A stretch of DNA of 64,000 nt, from NCBI RefSeq assembly GCF_021730615.1, contig NZ_JAJLMN010000001.1, forward strand, positions 2,801,501 to 2,865,500, written 5' to 3'. Under the pieces are notes generated by a model, which saw only the letters and a list, made by a program, of their open reading frames with translations, was not told the DNA's origin and did not search any database. The stretch comes from Lichenibacterium dinghuense (GTDB taxonomy: Bacteria > Pseudomonadota > Alphaproteobacteria > Rhizobiales > Beijerinckiaceae). The position numbers and the translations under genes were made by a program. Shown here piece after piece: positions 20,763-29,999 of the stretch. Position 1 is the stretch's first letter. Each line of letters begins with the position of its first letter.

Positions 20763-21403
20763 CCGGCGAGATCTTCCTCGGCATCGCGGCCGGCATCCCC
20801 TGGACGCTGGCCCTCACGGCCCTGTCCTTCGCCATCGGCGCCGTGCTCGGCCTCGCGCTCTGCGGCCTGAGGATGGCGCCCTCGGCCCCGCTGCGCTTCG
20901 TCGGCGGCGCCGTCATCCTCACCTTCCGCGCGATCCCGCCGATCGTGTGGCTGTTCGTGATCTTCTTCGGCATCGGCAGCGACTACGTGCCGGTCGGCCC
21001 CTTCACGGCCGCGGTCGCCGGCCTCGGGCTCATCACCGCGGCCAACATGGCCGAGATCTACCGGGGCGCCCTCGCGGCCGTGCATTCCGGCCAGTGGGAG
21101 GCCGCGGCGGTGCTGAACCTGCCGGCCCGCTCGCGCTTCGCCGACGTGATCGGCCCGCAGCTGCTGCGCATCGCCCTGCCGTCGGCCGCCACCTACGTGA
21201 TCGGCCTCCTCAAGGACTCGGCCGTGGCCTCCACGATCGGCGTCGGCGAGATCGCCTTCCAGGCCTACCACATGTCCCAGCGCACCTTCCACGGGCTCGA
21301 CGTCTTCGCGATCGCCGGCGCCCTCTACATCGCCATCAGCCTGCCGATCGCCTTCGCGGCGCGCTGGGCCGACCTGCGCATGCGCGCCGCGGTGGCCCGA
21401 TGA
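20759..21403 (+). CDS. Amino acid ABC transporter, permease 1
   Basis: 214 residues, HisM/GlnP family, with about five membrane segments and the EAA loop near EAAAVLNLPARSRFADVIGPQ that contacts the ATPase. Its ATG overlaps the ATPase stop (ATGA) and its own stop overlaps the next permease start (ATGA). Two such permeases form the heterodimeric channel. Confidence 0.9.
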   Translation: MTGEIFLGIAAGIPWTLALTALSFAIGAVLGLALCGLRMAPSAPLRFVGGAVILTFRAIPPIVWLFVIFFGIGSDYVPVGPFTAAVAGLGLITAANMAEIYRGALAAVHSGQWEAAAVLNLPARSRFADVIGPQLLRIALPSAATYVIGLLKDSAVASTIGVGEIAFQAYHMSQRTFHGLDVFAIAGALYIAISLPIAFAARWADLRMRAAVAR

Positions 21404-22059
21404 TCGGCCTCCTCTCCTTCTGGGCCGAGTGGCTCCCCTCGCTGCTCGACGGGCTCAAGGTCAGCGTCGAGGTGACGAGCGTGGGGCTGCTGTTCGGCGT
21501 CCCCCTGGGCCTGCTGCTGGCGCTCGGCGTCCAGGCCCGCTCGCCGCTGCCGCACTGGCTCGCCCTCGGGGTGGTCGAGGTGGGCCGCGGCGCCCCGGTG
21601 CTGATCCTGCTCCAGTTCGCCTATTTCGGCCTGCCGTCGGCCGGCCTGTCGCTGTCCTCCTTCACGGCGGCGAGCTTCGCCTTCGCGTGGTGCACCGGAG
21701 CCTACACGAGCGAGATCATCCGCGCCGGTCTCGAAGCCGTGCCGCACGGCCAGAAGGAGGCCGCCGCCGCGATCGGCTTCACGCGGCTCGACGAGCTGCG
21801 CTTCGTGATCCTGCCGCAGGGCCTGCGCGTGGCGCTGCCGGCGCTGCTCGGCTTCGCGATCCTGATGCTGCAGGCGTCCTCGCTGTGCTTCGCCATCGCG
21901 CTGCCCGAGCTCGTCAGCCAGGCCTACGCGATCGGCTCCACGACCTTCGCCTACATGCCGATCCTCGTGCTGGCCGGCCTGCTCTACGCGGCGATCTGCA
22001 TCCCGGCGACCCTGCTGGTCGCCGGCCTGGAACGCCGGCTCGGCCGCCACGCCGCCTGA
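21400..22059 (+). CDS. Amino acid ABC transporter, permease 2
   Basis: 219 residues, same family as the preceding permease. The EAA loop reads QKEAAAAIGFTRLDELRFVILPQ. Hydrophobic segments run from about residue 15 to the C-terminus. The start at 21400 is set by the ATGA overlap and by the typical N-terminus MIGLLSFWAEWLPSLLDGL. An open frame further upstream on this strand is a shadow of permease 1. Confidence 0.9.
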   Translation: MIGLLSFWAEWLPSLLDGLKVSVEVTSVGLLFGVPLGLLLALGVQARSPLPHWLALGVVEVGRGAPVLILLQFAYFGLPSAGLSLSSFTAASFAFAWCTGAYTSEIIRAGLEAVPHGQKEAAAAIGFTRLDELRFVILPQGLRVALPALLGFAILMLQASSLCFAIALPELVSQAYAIGSTTFAYMPILVLAGLLYAAICIPATLLVAGLERRLGRHAA

Positions 22060-22093
22060 CGGCCCCACCTTCCAACCCCTGGACGAATCGACG

Positions 22094-22921
22094 ATGCCCA
22101 ACACCAGAACCCTGGCCCTCGCCCTCGCGGCGGCCGCGAGCCTCTCGACGGCGGCTCTCGCGGCCGACTGCAAGCCGGCCCACACCTTCCCCACCGTGGC
22201 GCCGGGCAAGCTCACCGTCGCGGTCTACGAGTACCCGCCCTTCACCACCGGCACGTCCGGCGGCGACATCGGCGGCATCGACAGCGAGATCGCCAAGAAG
22301 ATCGCCGCCGAGAACTGCCTCGCCGTGGCGCCGGTGGTGGTCGACGCCGCGGCCGCCATCCAATACGTGCTCACCGGCAAGGCCGACGTTTCGGGCGGCG
22401 ACTGGTACCGCACCCAGCTCCGCGCCAAGGTGCTCGACGTGTCGGCGCCGACCTACCTCGACCAGATGGGCATCTACTCGAAGGACGGCATCGACACCGT
22501 GCAGGGCCTGATCGGCAAGCAGGTCGGCACCGTGTCGGGCTTCAACTGGGTGCCCGAGCTGCAGAAGCTGCTCGGCAGCAACCTGCACCTCTACCCGAGC
22601 CCGGTCGCGCTCGCGCAGGACCTCGCGGCGGGGCGCATCGACGTCGGCGTCGACAGCTACGCGACGGGCGTCTACGCCCAGAAGAAGGGCGGCTATCCGG
22701 GCATCAAGATCCTGGTGTCGAAGCCCGACCCGCGCGTGCAGTCCTCGGTCGAGCCGGCCCAGTCGGGCCTGCTCTACACCAAGGGCAACAAGGCGCTCGG
22801 CGAAGCCCTGGACGACGGCATCGCCAAGATGCACGCCGACGGCACCATCGCGAACCTGCTGAAGCAGAACGGGCTCGATCCGTCCGGCGCCGACGTCGGC
22901 GCGCCCCGCATCATGCAGTGA
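22094..22921 (+). CDS. Amino acid ABC transporter, periplasmic substrate-binding protein
   Basis: 275 residues with a Sec signal peptide (1-23, cleavage after ALA) and the family 3 solute-binding fold (GKLTVAVYEYPPF; DVSGGDWYRTQLRAKVLDVS; AAGRIDVGVDSYATG). It would capture a small polar solute and deliver it to the two permeases. The ligand pocket cannot be assigned from sequence. Glycine betaine is usually carried by a different binding-protein family, so this importer more likely handles an amino acid or a methylated amino acid derivative. Confidence 0.9.
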   Translation: MPNTRTLALALAAAASLSTAALAADCKPAHTFPTVAPGKLTVAVYEYPPFTTGTSGGDIGGIDSEIAKKIAAENCLAVAPVVVDAAAAIQYVLTGKADVSGGDWYRTQLRAKVLDVSAPTYLDQMGIYSKDGIDTVQGLIGKQVGTVSGFNWVPELQKLLGSNLHLYPSPVALAQDLAAGRIDVGVDSYATGVYAQKKGGYPGIKILVSKPDPRVQSSVEPAQSGLLYTKGNKALGEALDDGIAKMHADGTIANLLKQNGLDPSGADVGAPRIMQ

Positions 22922-22999
22922 CGCTGCATCCGGCCGAAGGGGCCGGGATGCCGTAGCGCCGGGCCGGCGCGGCGCCGGCCATCTCGGAACGACACGACC

Positions 23000-23021
23000 G
23001 GAGCGCCCGAAGGGGCGCTCC
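23000..23021 (+). terminator. Hairpin after the ABC importer operon
   Basis: A 9-bp perfect stem GGAGCGCCC/GGGCGCTCC with a GAAG loop lies 79 bp after the binding-protein stop and 70 bp before the ETF-ubiquinone oxidoreductase start. No T run follows, so termination strength is uncertain. Confidence 0.4.
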
Positions 23022-23090
23022 CCGCACGGGAAACCGCCTCGGCCGCTCCGCGGGCGGGGTCCGGACGGCAGTGAAGAGCGAACAACCGAC

Positions 23091-24785
23091 ATGGCGGAGC
23101 GCGACGGCGCGGCGGGCGGCTTCGAGGCGCCGGCGCGCGAGGCGATGGAGTTCGACGTGGTGGTGGTGGGCGCCGGGCCCGCGGGCCTCGCCAGCGCCAT
23201 CCGCCTGAAGCAGCTCCGGCCCGACCTCGCCGTCGTGGTGCTGGAGAAGGGCGCCGAGGTCGGCAGCCACGTGCTGTCCGGCGTCGTGGTTGACCCCGCG
23301 GGCCTCGACGCGCTCCTCCCCGACTGGCGGACCCACGATGACCGCCCGCTCACGGTCGAGGTCAGCGACGACCGCTTCTACGTCCTCGGGCCCGCGGGAG
23401 GCCTGCGGCTGCCCAACGCCCTGATGCCCAAGCTGATGAGCAACCACGGCAACTTCGTGGGCTCGCTCGCCAACGTGGCCCGCTACCTCGGCCGGCAGGC
23501 CGAGGCGCTCGGCGTCGACATCTACCCCGGCTTCGCGGCCGTCGAGGTGCTCTACGGCAGCCGAGGCGAGGTGGTGGGCGTCGCCTCGGGCGACATGGGC
23601 GTCGGCCGGGACGGCGCCGTGACGGACGGCTACACGCGCGGCATGGAGCTGCGCGCCAAATACGTGCTGGTGGCCGAGGGCGCCCGCGGCTCGCTGGCCA
23701 AGACGCTGATCCGCCGCTTCGCGCTCGACGCGGGGCGCGATCCCCAGAAATACGGCATCGGCCTGAAAGAGCTGTGGGAGGTGCCGGCCGAGACGCACAA
23801 GGCCGGCCTCGTGCAGCATTCCTTCGGCTGGCCGCTCGGCAACCGCACGGGCGGCGGCTCCTTCATGTACGGGATGGAGGACAACCTCGTGAGCGTGGGC
23901 TTCGTGGTCCACCTCAACTACGAGAACCCGACGCTGTCGCCCTTCGACGAGTTCCAGCGCTTCAAGACGCACCCGATGATGGCCGACACGCTGAAGGGCG
24001 GGCGGCGCATCGCCTACGGGGCGCGCGCCATCACGGAAGGGGGCTGGCAGTCGGTGCCGAAGCTCAGCTTCCCGGGCGGCGCGCTGGTGGGCTGCGCGGC
24101 GGGCTTCGTCAACGTGCCGCGCATCAAGGGCTCGCACAACGCGATCCTGAGCGGCATGATGGCGGCCGAGCACGCCGTTGAGGCGCTCGACGCCGGCCGG
24201 GCCAACGACGAGCTGTCGTCCTACGAGGCGGCGTGGCGGTCCTCGGCGATCGGCACGGACCTGCGCCGGGTGCGCAACGTGAAGCCGCTGTGGTCGCGCT
24301 TCGGGACCATGCCCGGCGTGGCGCTCGGCGGCATCGACATGTGGTGCCAGCAGCTGTTCGGCGGCTCGCCCTTCGGCACGCTCTCCCACGGCAAGCCGGA
24401 CCACGCCACGCTGAAGCGGCTCGACGAGGTGAAGCCGATCGCCTACCCGAAGCCGGACGGGGTGCTCTCCTTCGACAAGCTGTCGTCGGTGTACCTGTCG
24501 GGCACGAACCACGAGGAGAACCAGCCGGCCCACCTCGTGCTGGCGGACCCGTCGCTCCCGATCGCGCGCAACCTGCCGCTCTACGGCGAGCCGGCGCGGC
24601 TCTACTGCCCGGCGGGCGTGTACGAGGTGGTGTACGGCGACGAGCTGAAGAAGAGCGAGCCGCGGTTCCAGATCAACGCTGGGAACTGCGTGCATTGCAA
24701 GACCTGCGACATCAAGGACCCGTCGCAGAACATCACTTGGGTGCCGCCCGAGGGCGGCGGCGGACCCAACTACCCCAACATGTGA
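23091..24785 (+). CDS. Electron transfer flavoprotein-ubiquinone oxidoreductase
   Basis: 564 residues. N-terminal FAD fold EFDVVVVGAGPAGLASAI, the central GGWQSVPKLSFPGGALVG region and a C-terminal 4Fe-4S domain with Cys506, Cys533, Cys536 and Cys539 (NAGNCVHCKTCDIKDPSQ). The ending GGGPNYPNM is typical. It is a membrane-associated enzyme that oxidises reduced EtfAB and passes electrons to ubiquinone. In this island it completes the electron path from the DMGDH-like enzyme to the respiratory chain. It is also used by fatty-acid and branched-chain acyl-CoA dehydrogenases, so its role may be wider. Confidence 0.95.
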   Translation: MAERDGAAGGFEAPAREAMEFDVVVVGAGPAGLASAIRLKQLRPDLAVVVLEKGAEVGSHVLSGVVVDPAGLDALLPDWRTHDDRPLTVEVSDDRFYVLGPAGGLRLPNALMPKLMSNHGNFVGSLANVARYLGRQAEALGVDIYPGFAAVEVLYGSRGEVVGVASGDMGVGRDGAVTDGYTRGMELRAKYVLVAEGARGSLAKTLIRRFALDAGRDPQKYGIGLKELWEVPAETHKAGLVQHSFGWPLGNRTGGGSFMYGMEDNLVSVGFVVHLNYENPTLSPFDEFQRFKTHPMMADTLKGGRRIAYGARAITEGGWQSVPKLSFPGGALVGCAAGFVNVPRIKGSHNAILSGMMAAEHAVEALDAGRANDELSSYEAAWRSSAIGTDLRRVRNVKPLWSRFGTMPGVALGGIDMWCQQLFGGSPFGTLSHGKPDHATLKRLDEVKPIAYPKPDGVLSFDKLSSVYLSGTNHEENQPAHLVLADPSLPIARNLPLYGEPARLYCPAGVYEVVYGDELKKSEPRFQINAGNCVHCKTCDIKDPSQNITWVPPEGGGGPNYPNM

Positions 24786-24869
24786 GGCCGACACGACCGC
24801 GCCGCCGGCCGCATCGCCCGTCCCGGCCGGGCAGACGGCTCGGCGGCGGGACGGGGCGCCGTGGCCGGA

Positions 24870-25028
24870 TCAGGCGTCCTGGGCCTCGCCCCGGACGGTC
24901 GGGATCACGGCGCCGCGGGAAAGGCCGATGTCGTTCAGCCGCCCGTCGGGGAGGGACAGGAGGTGGTTGATGGTGTCGCGGTTGCGGTGCCAAGCGCGAA
25001 CCTGGCTGAGGAGGCGGGTGATGATCAT
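24870..25028 (-). CDS. DUF1127 small protein
   Basis: 52 residues from the Met in MIITRLLSQVRAWHRNRD; the rest, INHLLSLPDGRLNDIGLSRG, is the DUF1127 signature (Arg-rich helix followed by L-x-D-I-G-L-x-R). Such small proteins are abundant in Alphaproteobacteria, and some have been linked to RNA turnover and phosphate or carbon metabolism. The frame is open to 25151, which would add 41 unconserved residues, so the shorter form is preferred. It is a single gene between the convergent ETF-QO gene and fdsD. Confidence 0.8.
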   Translation of the reverse strand: MIITRLLSQVRAWHRNRDTINHLLSLPDGRLNDIGLSRGAVIPTVRGEAQDA

Positions 25029-25294
25029 GGCGATGTCGGACCTGAGGACCCTGCCGGCATCCGCCGGCTGTGCCCGACAGATGGTCGATCCGGCGGCCGT
25101 CCGATAGCCGTCCCGGACGGCGGCTTGGCATGCATCGTATGCATGCCTCATTCAGACATCGTTCACCCCTGTGCCCAACGGCTGGGCAGGTCTGCCTCGG
25201 GCTGCTGAACCGCGCCGCAGGCCGCCAATCCTTTCCTCATCGTTCGAACCGGCCTCATGCGCTTCCGGCATGGGTCCCCGGCGCCGCGGTGGCG

Positions 25295-25591
25295 TCAGCC
25301 GCTGTCGCTGGCCCCGATGGCGCCGGCCTCGCGCGGCCCGTCCGTCTCGGGGCGCCCGGGCGCCGCGGCCTGCGGGCGGTCCAGGAACGCGGCCCGCACG
25401 AGCGGGTCGAGCCCCGCGCCGTCGCCCGCCGACGCGCGGCCGCGGAGCGCGTCCCGCATGGCCGGCGTCCAGAAGGCGTCGATGTGGTCGCGCACGCCCG
25501 CCGCGCCTTCCGCGGCCGGGTAGGCCCGGAAGAAGGCCGCCACCGCGTTGGCGCGCCCGACGAGCCTGGCGTCCCGATCCGCCGCGCTCAC
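25295..25591 (-). CDS. fdsD: NAD-dependent formate dehydrogenase, delta subunit
   Basis: 98 residues from a GTG start in a GTGA overlap with the fdsA stop (25588-25591). The sequence (LVGRANAVAAFFRAYPA, then HIDAFWTPAMRDAL) matches the small FdsD family; FWTPAMR is its most conserved stretch. FdsD is needed for a stable, active Fds complex in Rhodobacter and Cupriavidus. The C-terminal 25 residues are Gly/Pro/Ala-rich and not conserved. In classical fdsGBACD operons a chaperone gene (fdsC) stands between A and D; it is absent here. Confidence 0.85.
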   Translation of the reverse strand: MSAADRDARLVGRANAVAAFFRAYPAAEGAAGVRDHIDAFWTPAMRDALRGRASAGDGAGLDPLVRAAFLDRPQAAAPGRPETDGPREAGAIGASDSG

Positions 25592-28431
25592 TCGGCCGCC
25601 TCCAGCCGCGCCGCCATTCGGGTGAGGCTCACCTCCTCCTCGGCGAAGCGCGCCTGCCAGTCGGACGGGCGGTTGGTGCGGCGCACCTGCACGGCCGTCA
25701 CCTTGTATTCGGGGCAGTCCGTCGCCCAGTCGGCGTTGTCGGTGGTGATCACGTTGGCGCCCGTCTTGGCGTGGTGGAAGGTCGTGTAGACGACGCCGGG
25801 CTGCATCCGCTCCGTCACCCGCGCCCGGAGCGCGACCTCGCCCGAGCGGCTTTCCAGCGACACGAGGTCCCCGTCGACGATCCCGCGCAGCTCCGCGTCG
25901 AAGGGGTGGACCTCCAGCAGGTCCTCGCCGTGCCAGGCGGAGTTCTCCGTGCGCCGCGTCTGGGCGCCGACGTTGTACTGGCTGAGGATGCGGCCCGTGG
26001 TGAGGATCAGGGGGAAGCGCGCGCCGGTGCGCTCCTCGGTCGGCACGTAGTCGGTCAGCATAAACTGGCCGCGGCCGCGCACGAAGCGGTCGACGTGCAT
26101 GGTCGGCGTGCCGTCGGGCGCCTCGGCGTTGCAGGGCCATTGGATCGAGCCGAGCGCGTCGAGCCGGTCGTAGGACACGCCCGCGAAGGTCGGCGTCAGG
26201 GCCGCGATCTCGTCCATGATCTCGGACGGGTGGCGGTACCTCATCGGGTAGCCGAGCGCTTCGGACAGGAGGCACGTGGCTTTCCAGTCGCCGACCCCGC
26301 TCTTCGGCGCCATCACCTTGCGCACGCGCGAGATGCGCCGCTCGGCGTTGGTGAAGGTGCCGTCCTTCTCCAGAAAGGACGAGCCCGGCAGGAACACGTG
26401 GGCGTATTTGGCGGTCTCGTTGAGGAACAGGTCCTGCACCACCACGCAGTCCATGGCGCGCAGGCCGGCCGTGACGTGCTGCGTGTCGGGGTCCGACTGG
26501 GCCGGGTCCTCGCCCTGGACGTAGAGGCCCTTGAAGCGGCCCGCCACTGCCTCGTCGAGCATGTTGGGGATGCGCAGCCCCGGCGCCGCCGACAGGTCGG
26601 CGCCCCACAGGGCCGCGAAGCTGTCGCGCGTCGCGTCGTCCGACACGTGGCGGTAGCCCGGCAGCTCGTGCGGGAAGGAGCCCATGTCGCAGGAGCCCTG
26701 CACGTTGTTCTGCCCGCGCAGCGGGTTCACCCCGGCGCCGGGGTGGCCGATGTTGCCGGTCGCCATGGCGAGGTTGGCCATGGCCATTACGGTGGTCGAG
26801 CCCTGGCTGTGCTCGGTCACGCCGAGCCCGTAGTAGATGGCCGAGCGCCGCGTCGAGGCGTAGAGCCGCGCCGCCGCGCGCACCTCCGCGGCCGGCACGC
26901 CCGTGACGCCCTCGGTCGCCTCGGGGGCGTGGCGCTCGCCCGCGACGAAGCGCGCCCAGCTCTCGAAGTTGGCGACGTCGCAGCGCGTCGCGACGTAGCC
27001 CTCGTCGACCAGGCCCTCGGTCACGACCACGTGCGCCATGGCGTTGAGCAGCGCCACGTTGGTGCCGGGCCGGAGCTGGAGGTGGTGGGCCGCCGCGACG
27101 TGGGGGCTGCGCACGAGGTCGATGCGGCGCGGGTCGACCACGACGAGCTTCGCGCCGGCGCGGATGCGGCGCTTCATGCGCGAGGCGAAGACCGGGTGGC
27201 CGTCGGTCGGGTTGGCGCCGATCACCAGGATCACCTCGGCCTCGGCCACGGAGGCGAAGTCCTGCGTGCCGGCCGAGGTGCCCAGCGTCGCCTTGAGGCC
27301 GTAGCCGGTGGGCGAGTGGCATACCCGCGCGCAGGTGTCGACGTTGTTGTTGCCGAAGGCGGCGCGCACCAGCTTCTGGACCAGGTAGGCTTCCTCGTTG
27401 GTGCAGCGCGAGGACGCGATGGCGCCGACGGCGTCCCGCCCGTGCCGGGCCTGGATGGCCTTGAACCGGTCCGCCGCGGTGCGGATCGCCTCCTCCCAGG
27501 ACACGGCGCGCCAGGGGTCGGTGATGCGCTCCCGCACCAGGGGCGTCGTGACGCGGTCGCGGTGGGTGGCGTAGCCGTAGGCGAAGCGGCCCTTGACGCA
27601 GGAATGGCCCGCGTTGGCCTTGCCGGCCTTGTAGGGCATCATGCGGACGACCTCGTCGCCCTTCATCTCGGCCTTGAAGGAGCAGCCGACGCCGCAATAG
27701 GCGCAGGTCGTGACGGCCGAGTGCTCCGGCACGCCCATCTCGATCACGGACTTCTCGTTCAGCGTCGCGGTCGGGCAGGCCTGGACGCAGGCGCCGCAGC
27801 TCACGCATTCGGAGCCGAAGGCGCTCGTGCCGCCGAAGCTGACCTGCGAATCGAAGCCGCGCCCCTGGATCGTCAGCGCGAAGGTGCCCTGCACCTCGGC
27901 GCAGGCGCGGACGCAGCGGTTGCACACGATGCACTTCGAGGATTCGAAGGTGAAATAGGGGTTCGAGGCGTCGGTCGGGGCGGCGCGGTGGCTCGCGCCG
28001 GCCTCGCCGTAGCGCACGTCGCGCAGCCCCACGGCGCCAGCCTGCGTCTGCAGCTCGCAGTCGCCGTTGGCCGAGCAGGTGAGGCAGGTCAGCGGATGGT
28101 CGGAGATGTAGAGCTCCATCACGCCGCGGCGGAGCCTGGCGAGCTTGGGCGTCTGCGTGCGGACCACCATGCCGGGCTCGACGGGCGTGGTGCAGGAGGC
28201 CGGGGTGCCGCGGCGGCCCTCGATCTCGACGAGGCACAGGCGGCAGGAGCCGAAGGGTTCGAGCGAGTCCGTGGCGCAGAGCTTGGGGACCGACGTGCCC
28301 ATCAGGGCCGCGGCCGCCATGACGGAGGTGCCGCGCGGCACCGTCACTTCCGCGCCGTCGATCGTCAGCGTGACGGCGTGGTCGGACGCGCGGATGGGCG
28401 TGCCGGTGTCGAGTTCGCGGATCAGAGCCAT
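25588..28431 (-). CDS. fdsA: NAD-dependent formate dehydrogenase, molybdenum-containing alpha subunit
   Basis: 947 residues. N-terminal 2Fe-2S (Cys52, 63, 66, 80), a NuoG-like cluster (HPLTCLTCSANGDC, 112-125), two ferredoxin 4Fe-4S sets (Cys167-177 and Cys209-219), then the FdhF-type 4Fe-4S (CAYCGVGC, 243-250 plus Cys278) and the bis-MGD catalytic domain. The Mo ligand is Cys371 in ARVCHSPT, so it is a cysteine and not a selenocysteine enzyme. It oxidises formate to CO2 and passes electrons through FdsB to NAD. Start 28431 (MALIRELDTGTPIR) fits the family; a Met at 28461 in an ATGA overlap with fdsB is the alternative. Confidence 0.95.
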   Translation of the reverse strand: MALIRELDTGTPIRASDHAVTLTIDGAEVTVPRGTSVMAAAALMGTSVPKLCATDSLEPFGSCRLCLVEIEGRRGTPASCTTPVEPGMVVRTQTPKLARLRRGVMELYISDHPLTCLTCSANGDCELQTQAGAVGLRDVRYGEAGASHRAAPTDASNPYFTFESSKCIVCNRCVRACAEVQGTFALTIQGRGFDSQVSFGGTSAFGSECVSCGACVQACPTATLNEKSVIEMGVPEHSAVTTCAYCGVGCSFKAEMKGDEVVRMMPYKAGKANAGHSCVKGRFAYGYATHRDRVTTPLVRERITDPWRAVSWEEAIRTAADRFKAIQARHGRDAVGAIASSRCTNEEAYLVQKLVRAAFGNNNVDTCARVCHSPTGYGLKATLGTSAGTQDFASVAEAEVILVIGANPTDGHPVFASRMKRRIRAGAKLVVVDPRRIDLVRSPHVAAAHHLQLRPGTNVALLNAMAHVVVTEGLVDEGYVATRCDVANFESWARFVAGERHAPEATEGVTGVPAAEVRAAARLYASTRRSAIYYGLGVTEHSQGSTTVMAMANLAMATGNIGHPGAGVNPLRGQNNVQGSCDMGSFPHELPGYRHVSDDATRDSFAALWGADLSAAPGLRIPNMLDEAVAGRFKGLYVQGEDPAQSDPDTQHVTAGLRAMDCVVVQDLFLNETAKYAHVFLPGSSFLEKDGTFTNAERRISRVRKVMAPKSGVGDWKATCLLSEALGYPMRYRHPSEIMDEIAALTPTFAGVSYDRLDALGSIQWPCNAEAPDGTPTMHVDRFVRGRGQFMLTDYVPTEERTGARFPLILTTGRILSQYNVGAQTRRTENSAWHGEDLLEVHPFDAELRGIVDGDLVSLESRSGEVALRARVTERMQPGVVYTTFHHAKTGANVITTDNADWATDCPEYKVTAVQVRRTNRPSDWQARFAEEEVSLTRMAARLEAAE

Positions 28432-28457
28432 GGCGGTCGGCCTTCGATCGGTCGGGT

Positions 28458-29999
28458 TCATTCGGCGGCCGCGCGCAGGCGCGGCGCCGCGAAGTCCTCG
28501 GGGAAGTGGGCGAGGGCGCTGCGCACGGGCACGGGGGTGAGCCCGCCCATGGCGCAGAGCGAGCCCTCCGCCATCACCTCCAGCAGGTCGTCGAGCAGCG
28601 CGAACTCCGCCGCGCCGCGCCGCCCCCCGCGGATGCGGTCGACGAGCTCGACGCCCCGCACCGCGCCGATGCGGCAGGGGGTGCACTTGCCGCAGCTTTC
28701 GGCGGCGCAGAACTCGAAGGCGAAGCGCGCCTGCGCGGCGAGGTCGACGGCGTCGTCGAACACCACCACGCCGCCGTGGCCGAGCAGCCCACCGGCGGCC
28801 GCCATGGCCTCGTAGTCGAGCGGCGTGTCGAGCAGCGCCTCGGGGAAATAGGCGCCGAGCGGCCCGCCCACCTGCACGGCCCGCACCGGGCGCCCCGACC
28901 GCGTGCCGCCGCCGATGTCCTCGACGACCTCGCGGATCGTGACGCCGAAGGGCAGTTCATAGAGGCCGCCGCGCCGCACGTTGCCGGCGAGCTGCACGGG
29001 CAGCGTGCCGCGCGAGCGGCCCGTGCCGTAGGCCGCGTAGGCTTCCGGACCTTGGGCCAGGACGAAGGGCACGGCCGCGAAGGACAGGACGTTGTTGACG
29101 ACCGTGGGGCGGCCGAACAGGCCCTCCAGCGCCGGCAGCGGCGGCTTGGCCCGCACGGTGCCGCGGCGGCCTTCCAGGCTGTCGAGCAGCGCCGTCTCCT
29201 CGCCGCAGATGTAGGCGCCGGCGCCGACCCGCACCTCGATCGTGAAGGCGTGCCCCGAGCCCATCACCGAGGGCCCGAGGTGCCCGCTGCGCTCGGCCGC
29301 CGCGACCGCGCGCCGGAGCGCCGCGACCGCGCGGGGATATTCGGAGCGGACGTAGACGTAGCCCCGCGTCGCGCCCACAGAGACGCCCGCGATGGCCATG
29401 CCCTCGATCAGCTGGAAGGGGTCGCCCTCCATCAGCATGCGGTCCGCGAAGGTGCCGCTGTCGCCCTCGTCGGCGTTGCAGACCACGTATTTCCGGTCCG
29501 CCTCGGCGAGCAGCACCGTGTTCCACTTGATGCCGGTCGGGAACCCTGCGCCGCCGCGGCCGCGCAGGCCCGACAGCTTCACGGCGTCGACCACGGCGGT
29601 GCCGCCCAGCTCCAGCGCGCGGGCGAGGCCGGCCCAGCCGCCGTGACCGGCGTAGTCCTCCGGCGAGGCGGGGTCGACCGCGCCGCAGCGGCCGAAGGTG
29701 AGCCGGTCCTGCCGGGCGAGGGCCGGGATGGCGGCGGGCGCGCCGAGCCGCAGCGGGTGGGGAGCGCCGTCCATCAGGCCGGCCGCGATGAGGCCCGGCA
29801 CGTCGGCGGCCCGCACGGGGCCGTAGGCGACGCGCGCGCCGCCCGCCTCGACCTCCACCATCGGCTCCAGGTGGAACAGGCCGCGCGAGCCCGTCCTGAC
29901 GATCTCGGCCCCGGGGCAGGCCGCGGCGAGGGCGAGGGCGACGCGGTCGGCGCCGAGCGCGGCGGCCTGCGAGTCGGCCGGCACGAAGAGGCGGGTCAC
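28458..29999 (-). CDS. fdsB: NAD-dependent formate dehydrogenase, beta subunit (NuoF-like)
   Basis: 513 residues from a GTG start in a GTGA overlap with fdsG. It carries a thioredoxin-like 2Fe-2S remnant region at the N-terminus, then the FMN/NADH-binding NuoF fold (GLRGRGGAGFPTGIKW, CNADEGDSGTFADR, GAYICGEETALLDSLEG) and the C-terminal 4Fe-4S set ESCGKCTPCRIG with the last Cys in SLCAMGG. It passes electrons from FdsA to NAD+. Confidence 0.95.
   Translation of the reverse strand: MTRLFVPADSQAAALGADRVALALAAACPGAEIVRTGSRGLFHLEPMVEVEAGGARVAYGPVRAADVPGLIAAGLMDGAPHPLRLGAPAAIPALARQDRLTFGRCGAVDPASPEDYAGHGGWAGLARALELGGTAVVDAVKLSGLRGRGGAGFPTGIKWNTVLLAEADRKYVVCNADEGDSGTFADRMLMEGDPFQLIEGMAIAGVSVGATRGYVYVRSEYPRAVAALRRAVAAAERSGHLGPSVMGSGHAFTIEVRVGAGAYICGEETALLDSLEGRRGTVRAKPPLPALEGLFGRPTVVNNVLSFAAVPFVLAQGPEAYAAYGTGRSRGTLPVQLAGNVRRGGLYELPFGVTIREVVEDIGGGTRSGRPVRAVQVGGPLGAYFPEALLDTPLDYEAMAAAGGLLGHGGVVVFDDAVDLAAQARFAFEFCAAESCGKCTPCRIGAVRGVELVDRIRGGRRGAAEFALLDDLLEVMAEGSLCAMGGLTPVPVRSALAHFPEDFAAPRLRAAAE

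Noticed and set aside
22094-22921. Glycine betaine binding protein
   Set aside because: The fold is family 3 amino acid type, not the OpuAC/ProX family with an aromatic box.
24870-25151. 93-residue version of the DUF1127 protein
   Set aside because: The first 41 residues are unconserved in pattern, and typical members start at the MII motif.
25588-28431. Selenocysteine in formate dehydrogenase
   Set aside because: The Mo ligand codon is an ordinary Cys (ARVCHSP) and no in-frame TGA exists.
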